DNA from: Catonia carolina | Taxonomy: Eukaryota; Arthropoda; Insecta; Hemiptera; Achilidae | Direction: 5' to 3' | Assembly (NCBI GenBank): GCA_035578175.1 | Contig: JAQMRL010000040.1 | Coordinates: 248,001 to 312,000 of the forward strand | Length of the DNA stretch: 64,000 nt | Shown: positions 27,046 through 40,188 of the stretch, in pieces | Position numbering within the stretch: position 1 is the first letter of the stretch | How the letters are laid out: each line of letters opens with the position of its first letter | Program-made: the position numbers and the translations under genes | The notes under the pieces: generated by a model | Told to the model about the DNA's origin: nothing | The model's database searches: none | The model's input: only the letters and a program-made list of their open reading frames with translations

Positions 27046-27147
27046 ATATCTGATGTTTGGATGAAAATGAAGTACTTGAGTATGATTGTTCCCACTTTGT
27101 TCGTCTTATTTGCCAACTCTTCATTCGGCCAGAATTTAACTAATGAG
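27046..27147 (+). CDS. Candidate host exon encoding a signal peptide
   Basis: Bounded by a good acceptor (TATATTTTTCAG, AG 27044-27045) and donor (AATGAG/GTAAAA, GT 27148-27149). From ATG 27061 it encodes MKMKYLSMIVPTLFVLFANSS-FGQ, a textbook signal peptide with likely cleavage after Gly or Ser before QNLTNE, and leaves phase 0 at the donor. The next exon is not evident nearby. It could be the first coding exon of a secreted or receptor protein whose other exons lie tens of kb away. The alternative is a chance frame; the joint presence of acceptor, signal peptide and donor argues against that. Confidence 0.45.
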
Positions 27148-27298
27148 GTAAAATTCTTAATCAATGAGGTAAATTTAGATTTATTCTTACATATTGTTAT
27201 AACTGAAGTTAGAGACCACTTTTTGTGGATTGAGTGAATTTTCGTCAGCGTTTTTTCCTGAATAGGGCCATTTTAGAATATTTAAAATAATTTTAGAC

Positions 27299-28101
27299 AT
27301 TTTTATTTATTTATTTTGTTTACTACTCCTCCAAAAGAGCAAAGCCCGTGCTTGGAGGAAGATTACTCTAATTACAAAAAATACATAGCACAAAAATAAA
27401 ACTACAATACAACAATAATAGCAGTAATTAAAAAACAAAAAGAAATAACAGTTAATACCAATACATCACTTATTACATAAAAATAATTAGTCACACAAAA
27501 GAGAAAATGATCAATAACATTAAAAAACACGTAAGTATAAAATAAAAAAATAAAAATAAAAAAACAGAGAGAATACAAACGTTAATAAAACTTAAAACTT
27601 ATGATAACGAAACTAAAATGTTAATAAATGATAATACAAACATCAGCAATGTTATGAAATAGTATAGGCCTATATAAAATATGGAAAAAACCTCTACCAA
27701 TTTACTTTACATTATTTTAGAGAAAAAAAATGAATACAAAATTTAACCTTAACTACCTCCCTTAAATTTAACTATTTCTTCATACACAAAATACAACAGA
27801 TAATACATAATATTAGCGGAATATCAGAAACAACAATAAACTCTATTATACGAGATATATATATATAACTACTACTAGTATATGAGTAATATTTTAGTGA
27901 GCCAATAATACCCGCCTAACCCTAGTGGCGAAATGAAATCATAGACTCCAAGTGAGAGTTCTGCCCCAGCTGAATTAAAAATCTTTTGATCAAGAGTTTG
28001 AAATTCTTATCACGAGACCTGTCTCTAACATACTCCGGAAGCAAGTTGTAAAACTTATGTGCCAGGAAGTCGAAATGTCTCTGTCCTGCAGTTGTAGCCT
28101 A
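27299..28101 (-). mobile_element. LINE 3' end: C-terminal coding fragment and tail
   Basis: On the minus strand from about 28101 to a TAG at 27922-27924 a frame encodes AGQRHFDFLAHKFYNLLPEYV, then FKLLIKRFL, which matches the C-terminal region of Jockey/CR1-type reverse transcriptase proteins (FYNxLPxxVR...FKxxLKxFL). The AT-rich sequence to 27299, beginning with a TACTCCTCCAAAAGAGCAAAGCCCG block, is probably its 3' UTR. Confidence 0.55.
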
Positions 28102-28429
28102 TTTTTCTTAACTTCCTGTAAAAGGCCAGCGGCTGCGTTTTACCCCGATAAGGGAGTGAAATCGTTAGTCCTAATTTCTGTAAGTTTCTGCTAATTTATG
28201 TTTTTGCATATCTGTAAGTTTTTTTTTTGGCAGCCAACATTCTTAGCATTTATTCATTGTAGGGTTTTCTCCGTTCTCCTGTACATTAGGTATTCTGCTT
28301 TTGTTCTTTGTGGAAATCTTTAAAGTCAGTAAATAGTTTTCTGAATTTAAGTTGATCCTTCATATTATCACGGTTTATTCCAGTATTCTCAATATCCTTT
28401 CTGTGTTTAATTACTTTTTGTATTAAAAC

Positions 28430-28660
28430 TCCTTAAATTTCCAACCATTATAAAGCATTTTATCCGCGTATAGACACGCAGGTTTTATCACAATGTTATA
28501 ATATCTAATCTTGGATTTTCTCGAGTGTGCTATGTTCTTATACAGGTTGTGAGTTCTTCGAAATGCAAGGGCCATCATTTCTCGTTTGCTGTTGTTCGCT
28601 TCCGTTTCGCTATTCTTCGGTTGTAATTCAACTCTTTTAAAAAAGAAAAACTTATTTTTA
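28430..28660 (-). pseudogene. Non-LTR retrotransposon protein fragment
   Basis: Minus-strand frame with NSKREMMALAFRRTHNLYK, then SKIRYYNIVIKPACLYA; the YYNxVIKPxxLYA pattern matches the region after the RT core of several insect LINEs, also seen at 54949-55640 (LRHYNTVILPEVLYA). Short and decayed. Confidence 0.5.
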
Positions 28661-28754
28661 GAATTACTCAAACTAATAACGTAATAAAGTACTTCTTTAT
28701 GACTTCTTATATTCTTGGGGCATTTGCCTATTTGGACTGGAGTAAAATGTGAAA

Positions 28755-29812
28755 TGTGAAATGGAGTAAAACATTTTAAACATTTAAAATGTTTAAAACT
28801 TTGAAAAGACTAGGAATTAAATACAAAGAAAGAAAAGTAATCTACGGTCTGTATAAGAATCAACCGGCTATTTTGAGGATTGAGAGGTATGAAAATGAGG
28901 CTACTGTAAGAAAAGGTGTACGACAAGGATGTGCATTGTCACCACTACTTTTTAACTTGTACAAAAAAGAAGCCATAAATGAAGTGAAGGAAAAATTTGA
29001 CGCAGAAATAAAAATTCAAGGAGAAACAAATAAATGCTGAGATTCACCGATGATATAGTAGTATTAGCAGAGACAAAGAAAGAACTAGAGGATATCTTAA
29101 ATGGAAAGGATGAGATCATGAGAAATGATTAAGTCATGATAATTAATAAGAACAAAACGAAAGTGTTGTGCAGCAGCAAGAGTGGTTTAGAAGAGATGGG
29201 AAATTTTAAAGTAGGCAACGAAAATATACAGGAAGTTGGGGAATTCTGTTATTTAGGGAGTAAAATAACAAAGGATGGTAGAAGCACAAGTGATATCAAA
29301 AGTGGAATTGCTCAAGCTAGAAAAGCCTTTGAAATAAGAAACAGCTTACTAACTACAAACATTGATTTACAGATTAGGAAAAATTTCTTAAAACATTATG
29401 TTTGGAGTGTAGATTATACGGGAGCGAAACGTGGGTGATAGGGGCTGTAGAAAAAAGAGAATAGAAGCTTTTGAAATGTGATGTTATAGGAAAATATTAA
29501 AGATTATGTGGGTGGACAAAATAAGTTATTTAAAGGTTCTTAGGCGAGTGGATGATAAAAGAAGTGTATGGAAGCATCTTACCAAAAGAAGGGATAGGCT
29601 AGTGGGGCATATCTTAAAACATCTATCAATATTGGAGGGTAATATTGTGGGAGTGAATTGTAGTGGGAGGCAAAGATTAGAATATATAAAGCAAATTACA
29701 AAAGATGTAGGGTGTTACAGGTATGTAAATATGAAACGACTTGCTCATGATAGAACAGCTTGGAGAACTGCATAAAACCAGTCGAGAGACTGATGACAAA
29801 AACATATATTTA
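28755..29812 (+). pseudogene. Non-LTR retrotransposon reverse transcriptase, decayed
   Basis: Plus strand. GVRQGCALSPLLFNLY (RT motif 4, about 28911-28960) is followed, after a TGA at about 29038, by the YADD-box equivalent FTDDIVVLAET, then INKNKTKVLCSS, FCYLGSKITKDGR and a C-terminal part ending in KRLAHDRTAWRTA. Several stops and frame changes separate these. The end, GTCGAGAGACTGATGACAAAAA at about 29780, is the typical 3' end of this LINE type; the same tail in reverse is at 56825-56900. Confidence 0.85.
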
Positions 29813-30130
29813 TATATTCTTGGGGCAATCTTCACATTATTAACATAAATATTGTTATTAGTCGTACTCTTCGGATATTTTACCAGGACTACCCGGTACT
29901 GAGTTTGTACTCCCCTACTGCATATTTCAACACTAAAAATGCAGATTAATTTTACTGTTCAATAACCCTCAACTCCCATGGTTGGATCAAAGTGTTTGTT
30001 GAATTCCTTCTAAAGAAAGTCACTATTAGAGTGTACATATATAGGCCTATATAGTACGAAAAGTCAAAACAAAATTGTAAATCTATTAAAATGTGATTCA
30101 AGAAATAACTTTCATGAATAAATAATATTA
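29813..30130. other. Nothing recognised
   Basis: AT-rich flank with no supported feature. Confidence 0.4.
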
Positions 30131-31262
30131 CAGTAAAACCTCCTCATAACGACCACGTACGGTGAACTCAATAAGTGGTCGGTTTGAGAGGTGGTCGTTC
30201 TGGAGAAGTTTTTTTTTTTTTTAACGTCCGACTGTTTTGCAAATTGCTGCTAATGCAGACGGTGAAAGGATGAAATGAATTTTTTGTAACGTATGAAAAA
30301 ATGCCATGCCCGAGTGGGATTCGAACCCAAGACCGCGTGATGAGAGGCGAGCACTTCTGGAGAAGTGGAGGTCAGGACCATACCCTTATTAAAATAACTT
30401 CATTATTATGAAAAGTGTATGATTATTTACCCCAAAAAAAATTGTTTACATAAAATTTTAACAAATATAAATTTTAGCAAAAACATCACTACTTACCAGC
30501 AATACAGCAACTGATGTAACTTTTTTATTAGTAGATCGTGTATGATATAGTAGCCTATTACGCATAACGTAAAATTTGCTTAAAATAATAATTCTTAACG
30601 TGATATACTGTAGTTTATCACATATAACTCAAAAAAATTTTAAACTGAGAAAACATTTTAAAATAAATTGTTATAAAAATTAATTAAAGTAATTTTCGAT
30701 TGTTGTTTGTTTAACAGCTTGTTGTTTTTTTTTTGCAACTATTGTTTTTTCTATAATGGCCTCAGCTTCTTCCAACAAGTCTAGCAGTAGTGGCACTTTT
30801 TGTTCTCGGGCCATGTTTTTTAAATCACTAAGAGCTTCTAAACTTTTTCCTTTTGGCATTACAGAACATCTTCAATTCCCTCTACTTCTTCCTCGCCCTC
30901 GAAGTCACGCTCGTTCGTGCTACCTTCCACCATGCTGTCGTTTTGGCACTCTTCAGTAACAGTTGTAAAAAAATCATTTTCCCGCTCGTCATTTTCGTCG
31001 CTTGTTGAAATGGCTTCTTCACAAGGAACTATGACTTCAAGATTCGCTTGTTGTCCAAGTTTAATTTAATTTCTTTTATATTATTAAATTAAAGTGGTTG
31101 CTTTTGCTCGTTTTTACTGGTCACGGTCGGATTAGAGAGTGGTCGTTTAGCGGAGGTAAATTTTTATTGGGAAGAATAGTTAATATTTTGGTTCCCGAAA
31201 AAATTGGTCGGTTAGAGAGTTGGTCACTTAGAAGAGGTGGTCGTTTGTGCAGGTTTTATCTG
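30131..31262 (-). mobile_element. pogo/Tigger-type DNA transposon with nested SINE
   Basis: Ends CAGTAAAACCTCCTCATA and (reverse) CAGATAAAACCTGCACAAA, with TA on both sides (30129-30130, 31263-31264). Sub-terminal repeats of the form GTGGTCG / GTCGGTT occur near both ends. Inside, the minus strand at about 30690-31060 encodes decayed acidic C-terminal transposase-like sequence. A SINE is inserted at 30210-30354. Confidence 0.8.
30210..30354 (-). repeat. tRNA-derived SINE nested in pogo element
   Basis: Minus-strand copy of the SINE at 17779: B box GGTTCGAATCCC, then GGCATTTTTTCATACGTTAC and an A tail (T-run at 30210-30222). Flanked by the 12-bp duplication TTCTGGAGAAGT (30198-30209 and 30355-30366). 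It lacks the A box, so it is 5' truncated. Confidence 0.85.
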
Positions 31263-33233
31263 TAATAATAATAACAATAATTTATTTCCCATATATTTTA
31301 CACATTACAAAAAAATAAATGACCGTAATACAAAATTTATTACATTGCACTTCTATAGTCTATTATTACGCTAAAGGTGGTGGAAATTATCCCATCCAAA
31401 AATGGACAAAACCATGTACCAGGATGGGTTTGAAACTTTAAATAAATATCACATAAATAAAGAATTAATTATTAATTATTAGCAATAGCATTCAATACCT
31501 ACTATATTTACTTACTACCTATACTAACTTATACAATACTATGCTATTTACTAAGTTTACGAGTATATCACCAAATTAATTACGATATAATAATTTAATA
31601 ATTATTAAATGTACATTATTTTTTTAATAAAATGAAGATAATTAAATACAACTCAAAATTAATTAAATTAAAAAAATAAATAAATATAATATTTCATTTT
31701 TCTCCAAGTCTTTCATTATACCTACAATTCAATTATTACTGACCATTTTCGCAATTTTCTCTCTACCTTTTTTGGCTATCCATTTTTGTAGTTTTTTATT
31801 AAACTTCAAACCCGTTTGATTTTTTTAAATGATATGGGAGCAAATTATAATATATTTTGGGTTCCAAGTACTCAAAATGACGGTGGTAAAGAGCAATTCT
31901 CGCTCTCTCTTTTATTTACGTTCACGGGAAGTCTTTTAATTAATTCTTTCACTTACAGTTGCCTTATATATACACACCATTTAAATCTGTAAATATGTGC
32001 TCCGTTGAATATTTACGCGGTTTATTAGATATCACCTTAAAACACTTCTTTGTTTTCCAAAAAAAAGGCCATAAAAATCAAGAAAAGGCCAAAAAAATGA
32101 AAAAAATCTAAAACACAATTACGAATATAAATAACCAATGTATCTACAGATTTCTGAAATAAAGTGTAAGTTGTACATTTAGAGATGAGTATAAAAATTC
32201 CCCATTGGAAGTATATGTTAAATATTTCTAGTGTAATTTTATAAATTTACTAAAAGATATGTTTTTTGTAGGTTCGTGACCACGATTATTTTCATTGTAT
32301 AGAAAAAATTGAATAATGAAAACAAGACACATTTATAGACAAAAAAATATAAATTTAATGATATACGAAATATTTATATTTTATACACAGGATCTACAAT
32401 AATAACAATTTTTAAATTATGTTTCATTACAAAATAAAATAGCGCTTTTAGTTTTAATTATTAATGTTTTTGTTTTAAAGAATTTCTGTACAGAATATTA
32501 ATTACTTTAGAAATACCTGCCATGGGCTTTTCGAAGTTCCGTGGTTGTCCAGTGAAGTTCATACGATGTAATTAAAATCATTCGTTTTGGTTGTTACGTT
32601 CAAATTATTTGTTGAGCATTATATTTATTTTTAATACACCAGATGTTCTGATTTTAAACTAATTATTTAACTTATAGATATTATAATAATGTAGCCTATT
32701 ATCGAAGCACATTGTTACTTTTACGCGTATGGAGCACACATCCTACTCATAGGACTGCCAAAGTTGAACTCCCCTTCCGTTTATAATTTTTAAGAAGCGT
32801 CGTTTTTAATATCACCTTGAAATTATTTATAAAATTTATAATATCCAATCACATCTCAGGATTCAAAATTTTCAACCAATCATATTCAACTATATCTTAA
32901 CCGACTTCATCCGTCCAAGTACTTTGATAAAGTCAGTAACCTCGCACGTGTTTCAATTATAGTAAAAGTTTATTTTCAATAATCCATAAATTTACTTTAA
33001 AGTTTATTGTTACGATGTCGGTCTTTTCCCGACAAACGCCTGACTTGACAACTACTAATTATACCCATTAATTTAACAATTTATCCGTCACATTATTTTT
33101 TATTCTTTGACACGATGTGTTAATTTATTGATTTAAAAAAACAATATATTTTTATTTCGCTACAAAAGCAATGAGCAGCTCCACTCCAACTCATGATACC
33201 ATAAGCTAAAAGCGACTACACAATGGCAAAGTA
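31263..33233. other. AT-rich region, nothing recognised
   Basis: About 2 kb with no sustained frame and no matching repeat among those in this window. Confidence 0.4.
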
Positions 33234-34174
33234 CGAGGTGCGGCTATTAAAAAACGAGAGTGACGTTGAAAAATTTTTTTTTTATTTTATACATAATCAC
33301 TTATTGTCACCTTCAATATACACTTATTCTCTATCCCTACAACGCTCCATGCGAATTTTCCATGGTTGGAAACAGTGCTGGAAGTCATCTTCTATCAGCT
33401 CCTTCAGGACAAGTGCAGCTCAAAAATGTTTGAAATGAAGCTCGTAAATATGTTAGTACTGGCACTTTTTACGCGATTGAAAATGACCAAAATTTTTGGA
33501 AACGATAATAACATGTGATGAAACGTGGTTTTTTACTTATGATCCGGAAACGAAGCGCCAATACATGCACTGGAAAAGCAAAACTTCGTCGATAGCCAAA
33601 AAAGTTTGAATGAGCAAGTCAAAATTTAAAGCAATGATGATAGTTTTTTTATATCCATGGGATTGTGTACCTTCACTGGGTTCCTGAAGGTCAAACGATT
33701 AATCAAAATTACTACCTTGAGATACTTTCTAAACTAGACCTACTTTAAAATGTGCGGAAAAAACGCCCCGAAATGTGGAAAGACAAATCATGGGTTCTCC
33801 ACAAAGACAATGCGCCAGCTCATTCCGCGTTATCTCTCAAGAGGTTCCTAGCCAAGTACAGCATCTCAGTGTTAAAACATCCACGTTATTCACCAGATCT
33901 TGCACCATGTGACTTCTACCGGTTCCCTAAGGTGAAATCTGCATTAAAAGGGACAAGATTTGAGTCTGTGGAAGCTGTAAAAGAGAAAGCGGCACGTGTC
34001 CTGAAGGAGCTGATAGAAGATGACTTCCAGCACTGTTTCCAACGATGGAAAATTCACATGGAGCTTTGTAGGGATAGAGAAGGAGTGTGTATTGAAGGTG
34101 ACAATAAGTGATTATGTATAATTTAAAAGTAAAATTTTTTACATCAGTTCTCGTTATTTAATAGCCACACCTAG
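33234..34174 (+). mobile_element. Foldback mariner, family M1 copy 1
   Basis: Ends CGAGGTGCGGCTATTA and (reverse) CTAGGTGTGGCTATTA, with TA on both sides. The first 190 bp are an inverted copy of the last 190 bp, so the 5' UTR and N-terminal half of the transposase are missing. What remains in the middle is TCDETW (first Asp, about 33515), decayed sequence, then HKDNAPAHSA (second Asp) and, 34 residues on, YSPDLAPCD (third Asp): the mariner D34D signature, in a frame from 33752 to 34111. Stops and shifts precede it. Confidence 0.9.
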
Positions 34175-34640
34175 TATACTACTTTTAGTGTTTCAATATT
34201 AAGTACTTGTCCTAATTTTTTAAACATATAGATAGTTCGTCTAAGTTTCTTGCATAAGATGTTAATATCCTCATCCCAATGAAGACTAGAATCGATTACG
34301 GTTCGCAAGTATTTTAGCAACGGCTTATTTGTTAACCTCTAGCACTGGCAAGTAGCTACATCAGTGCAATTATAAATGACTAAATTCAGAGTATCAGGTT
34401 GATCTTGTGCGTTCGCTGAAAAAATTATAAAATGGGTTTTCTGTACATTAAGTAAAAGCAAACTCTTATTTAGCCATCGTTTAACTCTCCTTAGTCCTTC
34501 TGCCTTTCTTTGTGTCGTAGGCCAGTCTGCTCGTGAAAACACTAACACCGAATCATCAGCTAAAGCAACGACCGATCCATTTATATTTAAGTTACATAGG
34601 GGATTTTTATAAATCTGAAACAGCATCGGACTGAGAATGA
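34175..34640 (-). pseudogene. Reverse transcriptase fragment (non-LTR)
   Basis: Minus strand: NINGSVVALADDSVLVFSR is the RT YADD box region, followed by RRVKRWLNKSLLLLNVQKT and, in the next frame, LRTVIDSSLHWDEDI (about 34290), typical of Jockey/I-type LINEs. One frameshift and lost ends. Confidence 0.8.
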
Positions 34641-35048
34641 TGGCATAATTTCAAGCTAAGAGGATTTAAAATTAATATAAAATTTTTATTACAGGGTGAG
34701 AAGTTGAGAAGAACTTTGTATGAATGTTCATGGGTGGACAAACCCATCTGGGTCAAAAGAACTATATACTTCATGTTGTTATGCACAAAAGATTACTCCA
34801 TTAAACCATTTGGATGTTACACAATAAATTTGAACAATTTTGCTAAGGTACAACATCTTGTTTTCTTTGTCTAGTTTCTTTTTACTTTACACTGTTGTAC
34901 ACAATAAGGCTAGTGCAGTTAGTTAAATATCTCAGATAATCCAGATTGATAAAAAAATTCTAATCTTACCGGGGATATAACTAGGTATCCTTGGGAAAGT
35001 AATCAGTCGTAAAACCACTTAACCCTTTATAGTTTTTTGGTAAGTTGT
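34641..35048. other. Nothing recognised
   Basis: AT-rich, no supported feature. Confidence 0.35.
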
Positions 35049-35981
35049 CGAGGTGTGGCTATTAAGTAACGAGACTGACGTTGTAAGACATTTATTATTA
35101 TTTTATACATAATCACTTATTGTCACCTTCAATATACACTCCTTCTCTATCCCTACAACGCTCCATGCGAATTTTCCATTTTTCGAAACCGTGCTGGAAG
35201 TCATCTTCTGCCAGCTCCTTCAGGACACGTGCCGCTCAAAAATGTTTGAAATGAAGCTCGAAAATTTTTTGTACTGACACTTTGTACGCGATTGAAAATG
35301 ACCCAAAATTTTTGGAAACGATAATAACATGTGATGAAACGTGGTTTTTTTACTTGTGATCCGGAAACAAAGCGCCAATCCATGGAAGAGACGAACTTCA
35401 CCGAGAGCTAAAAAAGCTCGAATGAGCAAGTCAAAATTTAAAGCAACGATGATTTTTTTTTATATCCATGGGATTGTGTACCTTTACTGGGTTTCTGAAG
35501 GCCAAACACTTAATCAATATTGAGGTACTTGAGGTACTTTCTAAGCTACGTCAAAGATTAAGAAAAAAACGCCCCGAAATCTGGAAGGACAAATCATGTT
35601 TCTCCACAATGACAATGCGCCAGCTCATTCCGCGTTATCTGTCAAGAGGTTACTACCCTAGTACAGCATCTCAGTATGAGAACATTCACCTTATTCACCA
35701 GATCTTGCACCATGTGACTTCTACCTGTTCCCTAAGGTAAAATCTGCATTAAAAGGGACAAGATTTGAGTCTGTGGAAGCTGTGAAAGAGAAAGCGGCAA
35801 GTCTCTTGAAGTAGATGACAGAAGATGACTTCCAGCACTTTTTACAACAATGGAAAATTCGCATGGAGCGTTGTAGGGATAGAGAAGGAGTGTGTATATT
35901 GAAGGTAACAATAAGTTATTATGAATATAATAAAAATAAAAATTTTTACAGTATCATTCTCGTTTTAATAGCCACATCTTG
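35049..35981 (+). mobile_element. Foldback mariner, family M1 copy 2
   Basis: Same rearranged structure as the copy at 33234: the left 190 bp are an inverted copy of the right end, then the D34D half of a decayed transposase. Ends CGAGGTGTGGCTATTA and (reverse) CAAGATGTGGCTATTA; TA follows on the right, while the left flank reads GT. Shared structure shows that the rearranged form was copied. Confidence 0.88.
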
Positions 35982-37049
35982 TAGTTACTACTGGCAATAA
36001 GGTCGAATTTTTTAAGAATGAACTATGCAGTTGAACCCTATTCGCATTTTATGGTTTTATAGATGTTCTCTGGTAAGTAAGCTATCCACAGTTTGCTTGA
36101 TATTACCTTCATGAGTTACACGAATGTGGTTAGGATTCATACCAGCGTACGCAGCGTGTTGTTTTGTTTTTACTTTTACAGTGCTTAGTTTTTTGTTTTT
36201 ACAGTGCTTAAAAAATTCGAGTTTTTTACGAGAAAGCAAGCATTCATGCAATATCAAGTTGAGATTAGCTATTCTACACATTTTTCTGATATATAAAACT
36301 ACAAATCGTTTTAATAAGTATTCTTGCCACTAAACATTGTGATTCCCATTTCAATAAACGTTCCTTGATAAGTATACGTACCAGAGCTTAACATAAAAAA
36401 ATCATACTATTGTGGCACTAGAAATACATTATTAAAGTCCCTATTAAATAAAATTTAACATTATACATCAAGTATATTTTTCCCCGAAGTACTGCCTAAA
36501 GTACTGCGAAGTACTGGTTAAACTCATCATTACAATGATGAGCAAAATCAATTAAATTCATTTTAGAACCAAAATGGGCAAAATACAATTTTAAAAATTA
36601 ATAGCTAATACTAGAAAACATTTTTACTGTTTCTTGCCTGTATGAATACTAAATAGGAAGAAAAGTATTGTTTTGTAAGGTACCGATTAATACGGTACAT
36701 TAGGTTAGTAAAAGTTATAGTTTAAATAGGTTTACTTTTAGGATATGGCGAAGTGATGAGTGGACGGGTAATTGGACTCTGTGGAACGTGGGTGTGAGGG
36801 TTGATAGCGGGCAAAAGAGGAGAACAATTATAACGCGTCGGCTATTCAACCCTTGCAGGTGTGTAGTAAGCCTACCGAGGGTGCAGTGGGTAACAGACAG
36901 TTGAATAGTACGGGAGTGGTCATGCGTTGGGCGGTTAAATGGGTGAACAGTGAGTTAATCGAATAGTTTTTAGAACAGTCGTTTGGACGGGTGTGTGACT
37001 TATTTCATGGTAAGGTTTAGATTAGTGTTGTCGTCTTCATGGATTAGGC
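35982..37049. other. Nothing recognised
   Basis: AT-rich to about 36700, then a somewhat GC-richer stretch (36740-36980) of unknown origin. No supported gene. Confidence 0.35.
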
Positions 37050-37530
37050 TATTCAAGCCTGTTCCGGCGTCCATCTTTTCCTCGGCCTACCAATATTTCT
37101 CTTTCCGATTGGTTTATAGAGCAGCGCAGATCGAGGGAGGCGGTCTTGTGACATTCTTACAACATGATCTGACCAATTTTTCCTGTAGGTTCTCAATATG
37201 CTCAAGAGTGGCTGGGCATCACACTCTCTCCTTATCTCCTCATTTCGGATTCTATTCTCTTTTGTACAACCTTTCACCTGCCTCAGGAATCGCATTTCTG
37301 CTGCCTGAATTTTTGATTCTTTGTTTCTTTGTAAGGACCCATGTCTCGCTTCCATAAGCCAATGCTGGGATCGCCATTACTTTATAAAATTTGAGCAGGG
37401 TGTTCTTTCTAGCTCTACTCCTGAGGGATCGGTTTATTGCCCCACATATCTTGTTGAACCTGGATATTTTTTGTTGAGGATCCCGGTCATAATCATGCGT
37501 TATGTCACACCCCAAGTATTTAAAATTTGA
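37050..37530 (-). pseudogene. LINE C-terminal fragment (reverse transcriptase protein)
   Basis: Two overlapping minus-strand frames: KFYKVMAIPALAYGSETWVL, then AAEMRFLRQVKGCTKENRIR and HVVRMSQDRLP, ending GRPRKRW. This is the C-terminal part of a widespread insect LINE protein, with one frameshift near 37290. Confidence 0.85.
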
Positions 37531-37686
37531 CTAGTGTGTAGTGCGTAATTAAAGACCGGTGGACAGGACCAAATCAAGGTACTATATTATGTACAATTAT
37601 ATATTATAACTTAATGTTTAGATTTGGTAATGAACAGAAACCGCGAAGTCTAAAAGTAGTGTATGAATTAGATTTAGTGGTTGGTT

Positions 37687-39366
37687 GTACGATTCTCAAA
37701 AAATAAGAGAAAAAGTTCATATAAACATATGTCCGCAAACGCTTCATTAGCGAGTTACAGCTAGAGAAATATTTCAGCCCAATTTCAGTTCCCCTGGTGA
37801 ATTACAGTGACATTGAATTTTTGTGGGCTACTTTGTGCAACAGATATGGTGAGAATTTATTTGGAAAATCACGTAAAAAATCGAATAAAATTGGTCTGGA
37901 AGCTGTAGTGTCAGTAGGTTTTGAAAAACAGCATGAAATAAGCAAAAGATCTTAGTAGAAAAACAGTCTTGTACGTTTGATACGCAATAACTTTGTTAAA
38001 TGACCAGTGAACAAATTATTTTCCCCAATAAGAATATTATAAAGAATTTAATTGTGAAAGCAATTATGTAAGCAGTGTAAACTAAATGTAAATAACAGTT
38101 TAATAAAATGGACTTTTATGTAATACATTACACAGCAATACTTGCCGTTTTATGACAAGGGAACGAATAACTCATCATTAAGAAAAATGATAATAATTAC
38201 TTTTGTATGAAAAGTTTTATTTTTATGTAAAATGACATTAACATTAAACCGAAAGACTAAAGATGATGTTCAAAATGACCTCCGTTTTCACAATGCATAC
38301 GTTCAGGCGTCGAAAGGGGAGATGGCACGATTGTTTTAACTCAAAATTTCTTTTATGGTTTTTTTAAGTTTTTCAATAGTTTTGGCCTAGATCTACCAGA
38401 AAAAACATTAAATTACGTCAAAAATGATGTTTTTATGAAAAAATTAAGTTTTTATCAAGTTTACACAGAAGAATTATTTTACTGAGAACGAATATTTTTT
38501 ACAAAATTTTATACGGCTCGTTTTAGTGCAAAGAGAATTTTAGTTTCTAAAATATCTGCATCACTGTGTTTTTTGAATTCTCAGCTGTTGGTTCAGCTTT
38601 CTAAACAACTGTTGATGGGAAATTTACTTGTGTACATTTTGTTTTTGATTTGTACCTTCTTGTTTCATGTGTTTTCCTGTAAATTTAGATTTTTAACACT
38701 AGGTACATTTTTCTCAGAAACCAATAAACCTACCAGGCTGAAATTCTTACCAGTTAATTATCTTGTATATCCACATATACCGACATTTTTATGAATTCCT
38801 CAGGTGCTCCAAAAATTAATAATACGCAAAAAACGTAGAAAAAATTTGTCAAAATTTTATGTTATTCGCAATGTTTAAATAAATGGTATAGCATAAAGAT
38901 TAAATTGAAAAGTTGTCAGTAGCTCGAGAAGAAACAGACACCTATAGTGTGTAATGTTTAATTTCCCAATCTTTTGCCAATCCTATGAAAATTGTACCTA
39001 AAAATAGCAAATTTAACATTGGCGGAATACAAAGTACAGTCTCCCCTTAACAAAGTAACTGGGCATCAAACGTAGAAGACTGTGTTTGTCTACTAAAACG
39101 TTTTGCATATATCATTCTTTTTCTCAAAAACTCCTAACACTGCAGCTTCCAGACTGTTTTATTCGATTTTTTTAGGCAATTTTCCATATAAATCCACCAT
39201 ATCTGTTGCATAAAGTCACCCCCAAAAGTTCAGTACAACTGTATATCACCAGGGGAATTGAAATGGTGGCGAAATTTTTCGCTAGCTTTAACTCGCTAAT
39301 GAAGCATTTGCGGACATGTGTTTTTATGAACTTTTTCTTATTTTTAGCTCTACAATCATGTACTGA
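37687..39366. repeat. Family B: element with 230-bp inverted arms
   Basis: Left arm about 37687-37915 and right arm about 39138-39366 are inverted copies (TTCATA...CATGTCCGCAAA, GCTTCATTAGCGAGTTA). The interior includes a segment (about 38560-39050) found in reverse at 42140-42790. No transposase recognised; nothing marks exact ends. Confidence 0.65.
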
Positions 39367-40016
39367 ATATTCTTATACCATAATTTAGAATCACCTGTAT
39401 ATTAGGTGTGATTCTTTTGTTTATGTTTAAGTGTTTGTATTTCCCATTTATCTGTGGTAAATTAGCATTGTTACTCAAACTTCATATATAATTAAATTTA
39501 TGTAATGTTGTATTTTTCCTTTTATTTCTTTTCAGACATTACAAGCAGCGTACTCTTACTTTAATGTTCTTCAATCAACTAGTAGATCACAATAATAAAA
39601 TAGGTTAAACCTGTTGGCTGAAACTATTTCAGAAGTAAGAAATTTGTTTTTAGGATAAAATTGTGGAAATTCTCGTGACCAAGGACATGCAGCAAAAGAT
39701 TAAGCTACTGAGAATAATGTACAAGTTGAGCATTTGCTCTCTTCGTATTAATTACCTTTATATATTGTTTTTTTCGCTCCACTCTTATTTTGTTTGCGAA
39801 TTCACATTTTTCAAAGGATTAAAATTTTAAAATTTAAATCTAGTAATAAGTGCGCACTAGTTTTTCGAAGTAATTTCTTAAACCATTTACCTATTACTTC
39901 GATTTTTATTTTGTGAGTGGATCTTTATTGCCAACACATTCAAACATTTTAAAAATATTTTATTTTTATGGAATACAAACAGTTTACATATTTTATATTC
40001 TAGAGAATAAGGAAAA
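39367..40016. other. Nothing recognised
   Basis: AT-rich, no supported feature. Confidence 0.35.
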
Positions 40017-40157
40017 TTTTTACTTAGCTTGCCTATATGAATCTATACAGTGCAGTAAAGAAAGTTTTGTTTTCATGTCGATTTTTCGAAATCGAGTTTT
40101 CTTCGAATCTACACGTTTTCAGACTCCCTGAACCCAAAAAAATGTTTTTGATCTGTA

Positions 40158-40188
<31 letters not shown>

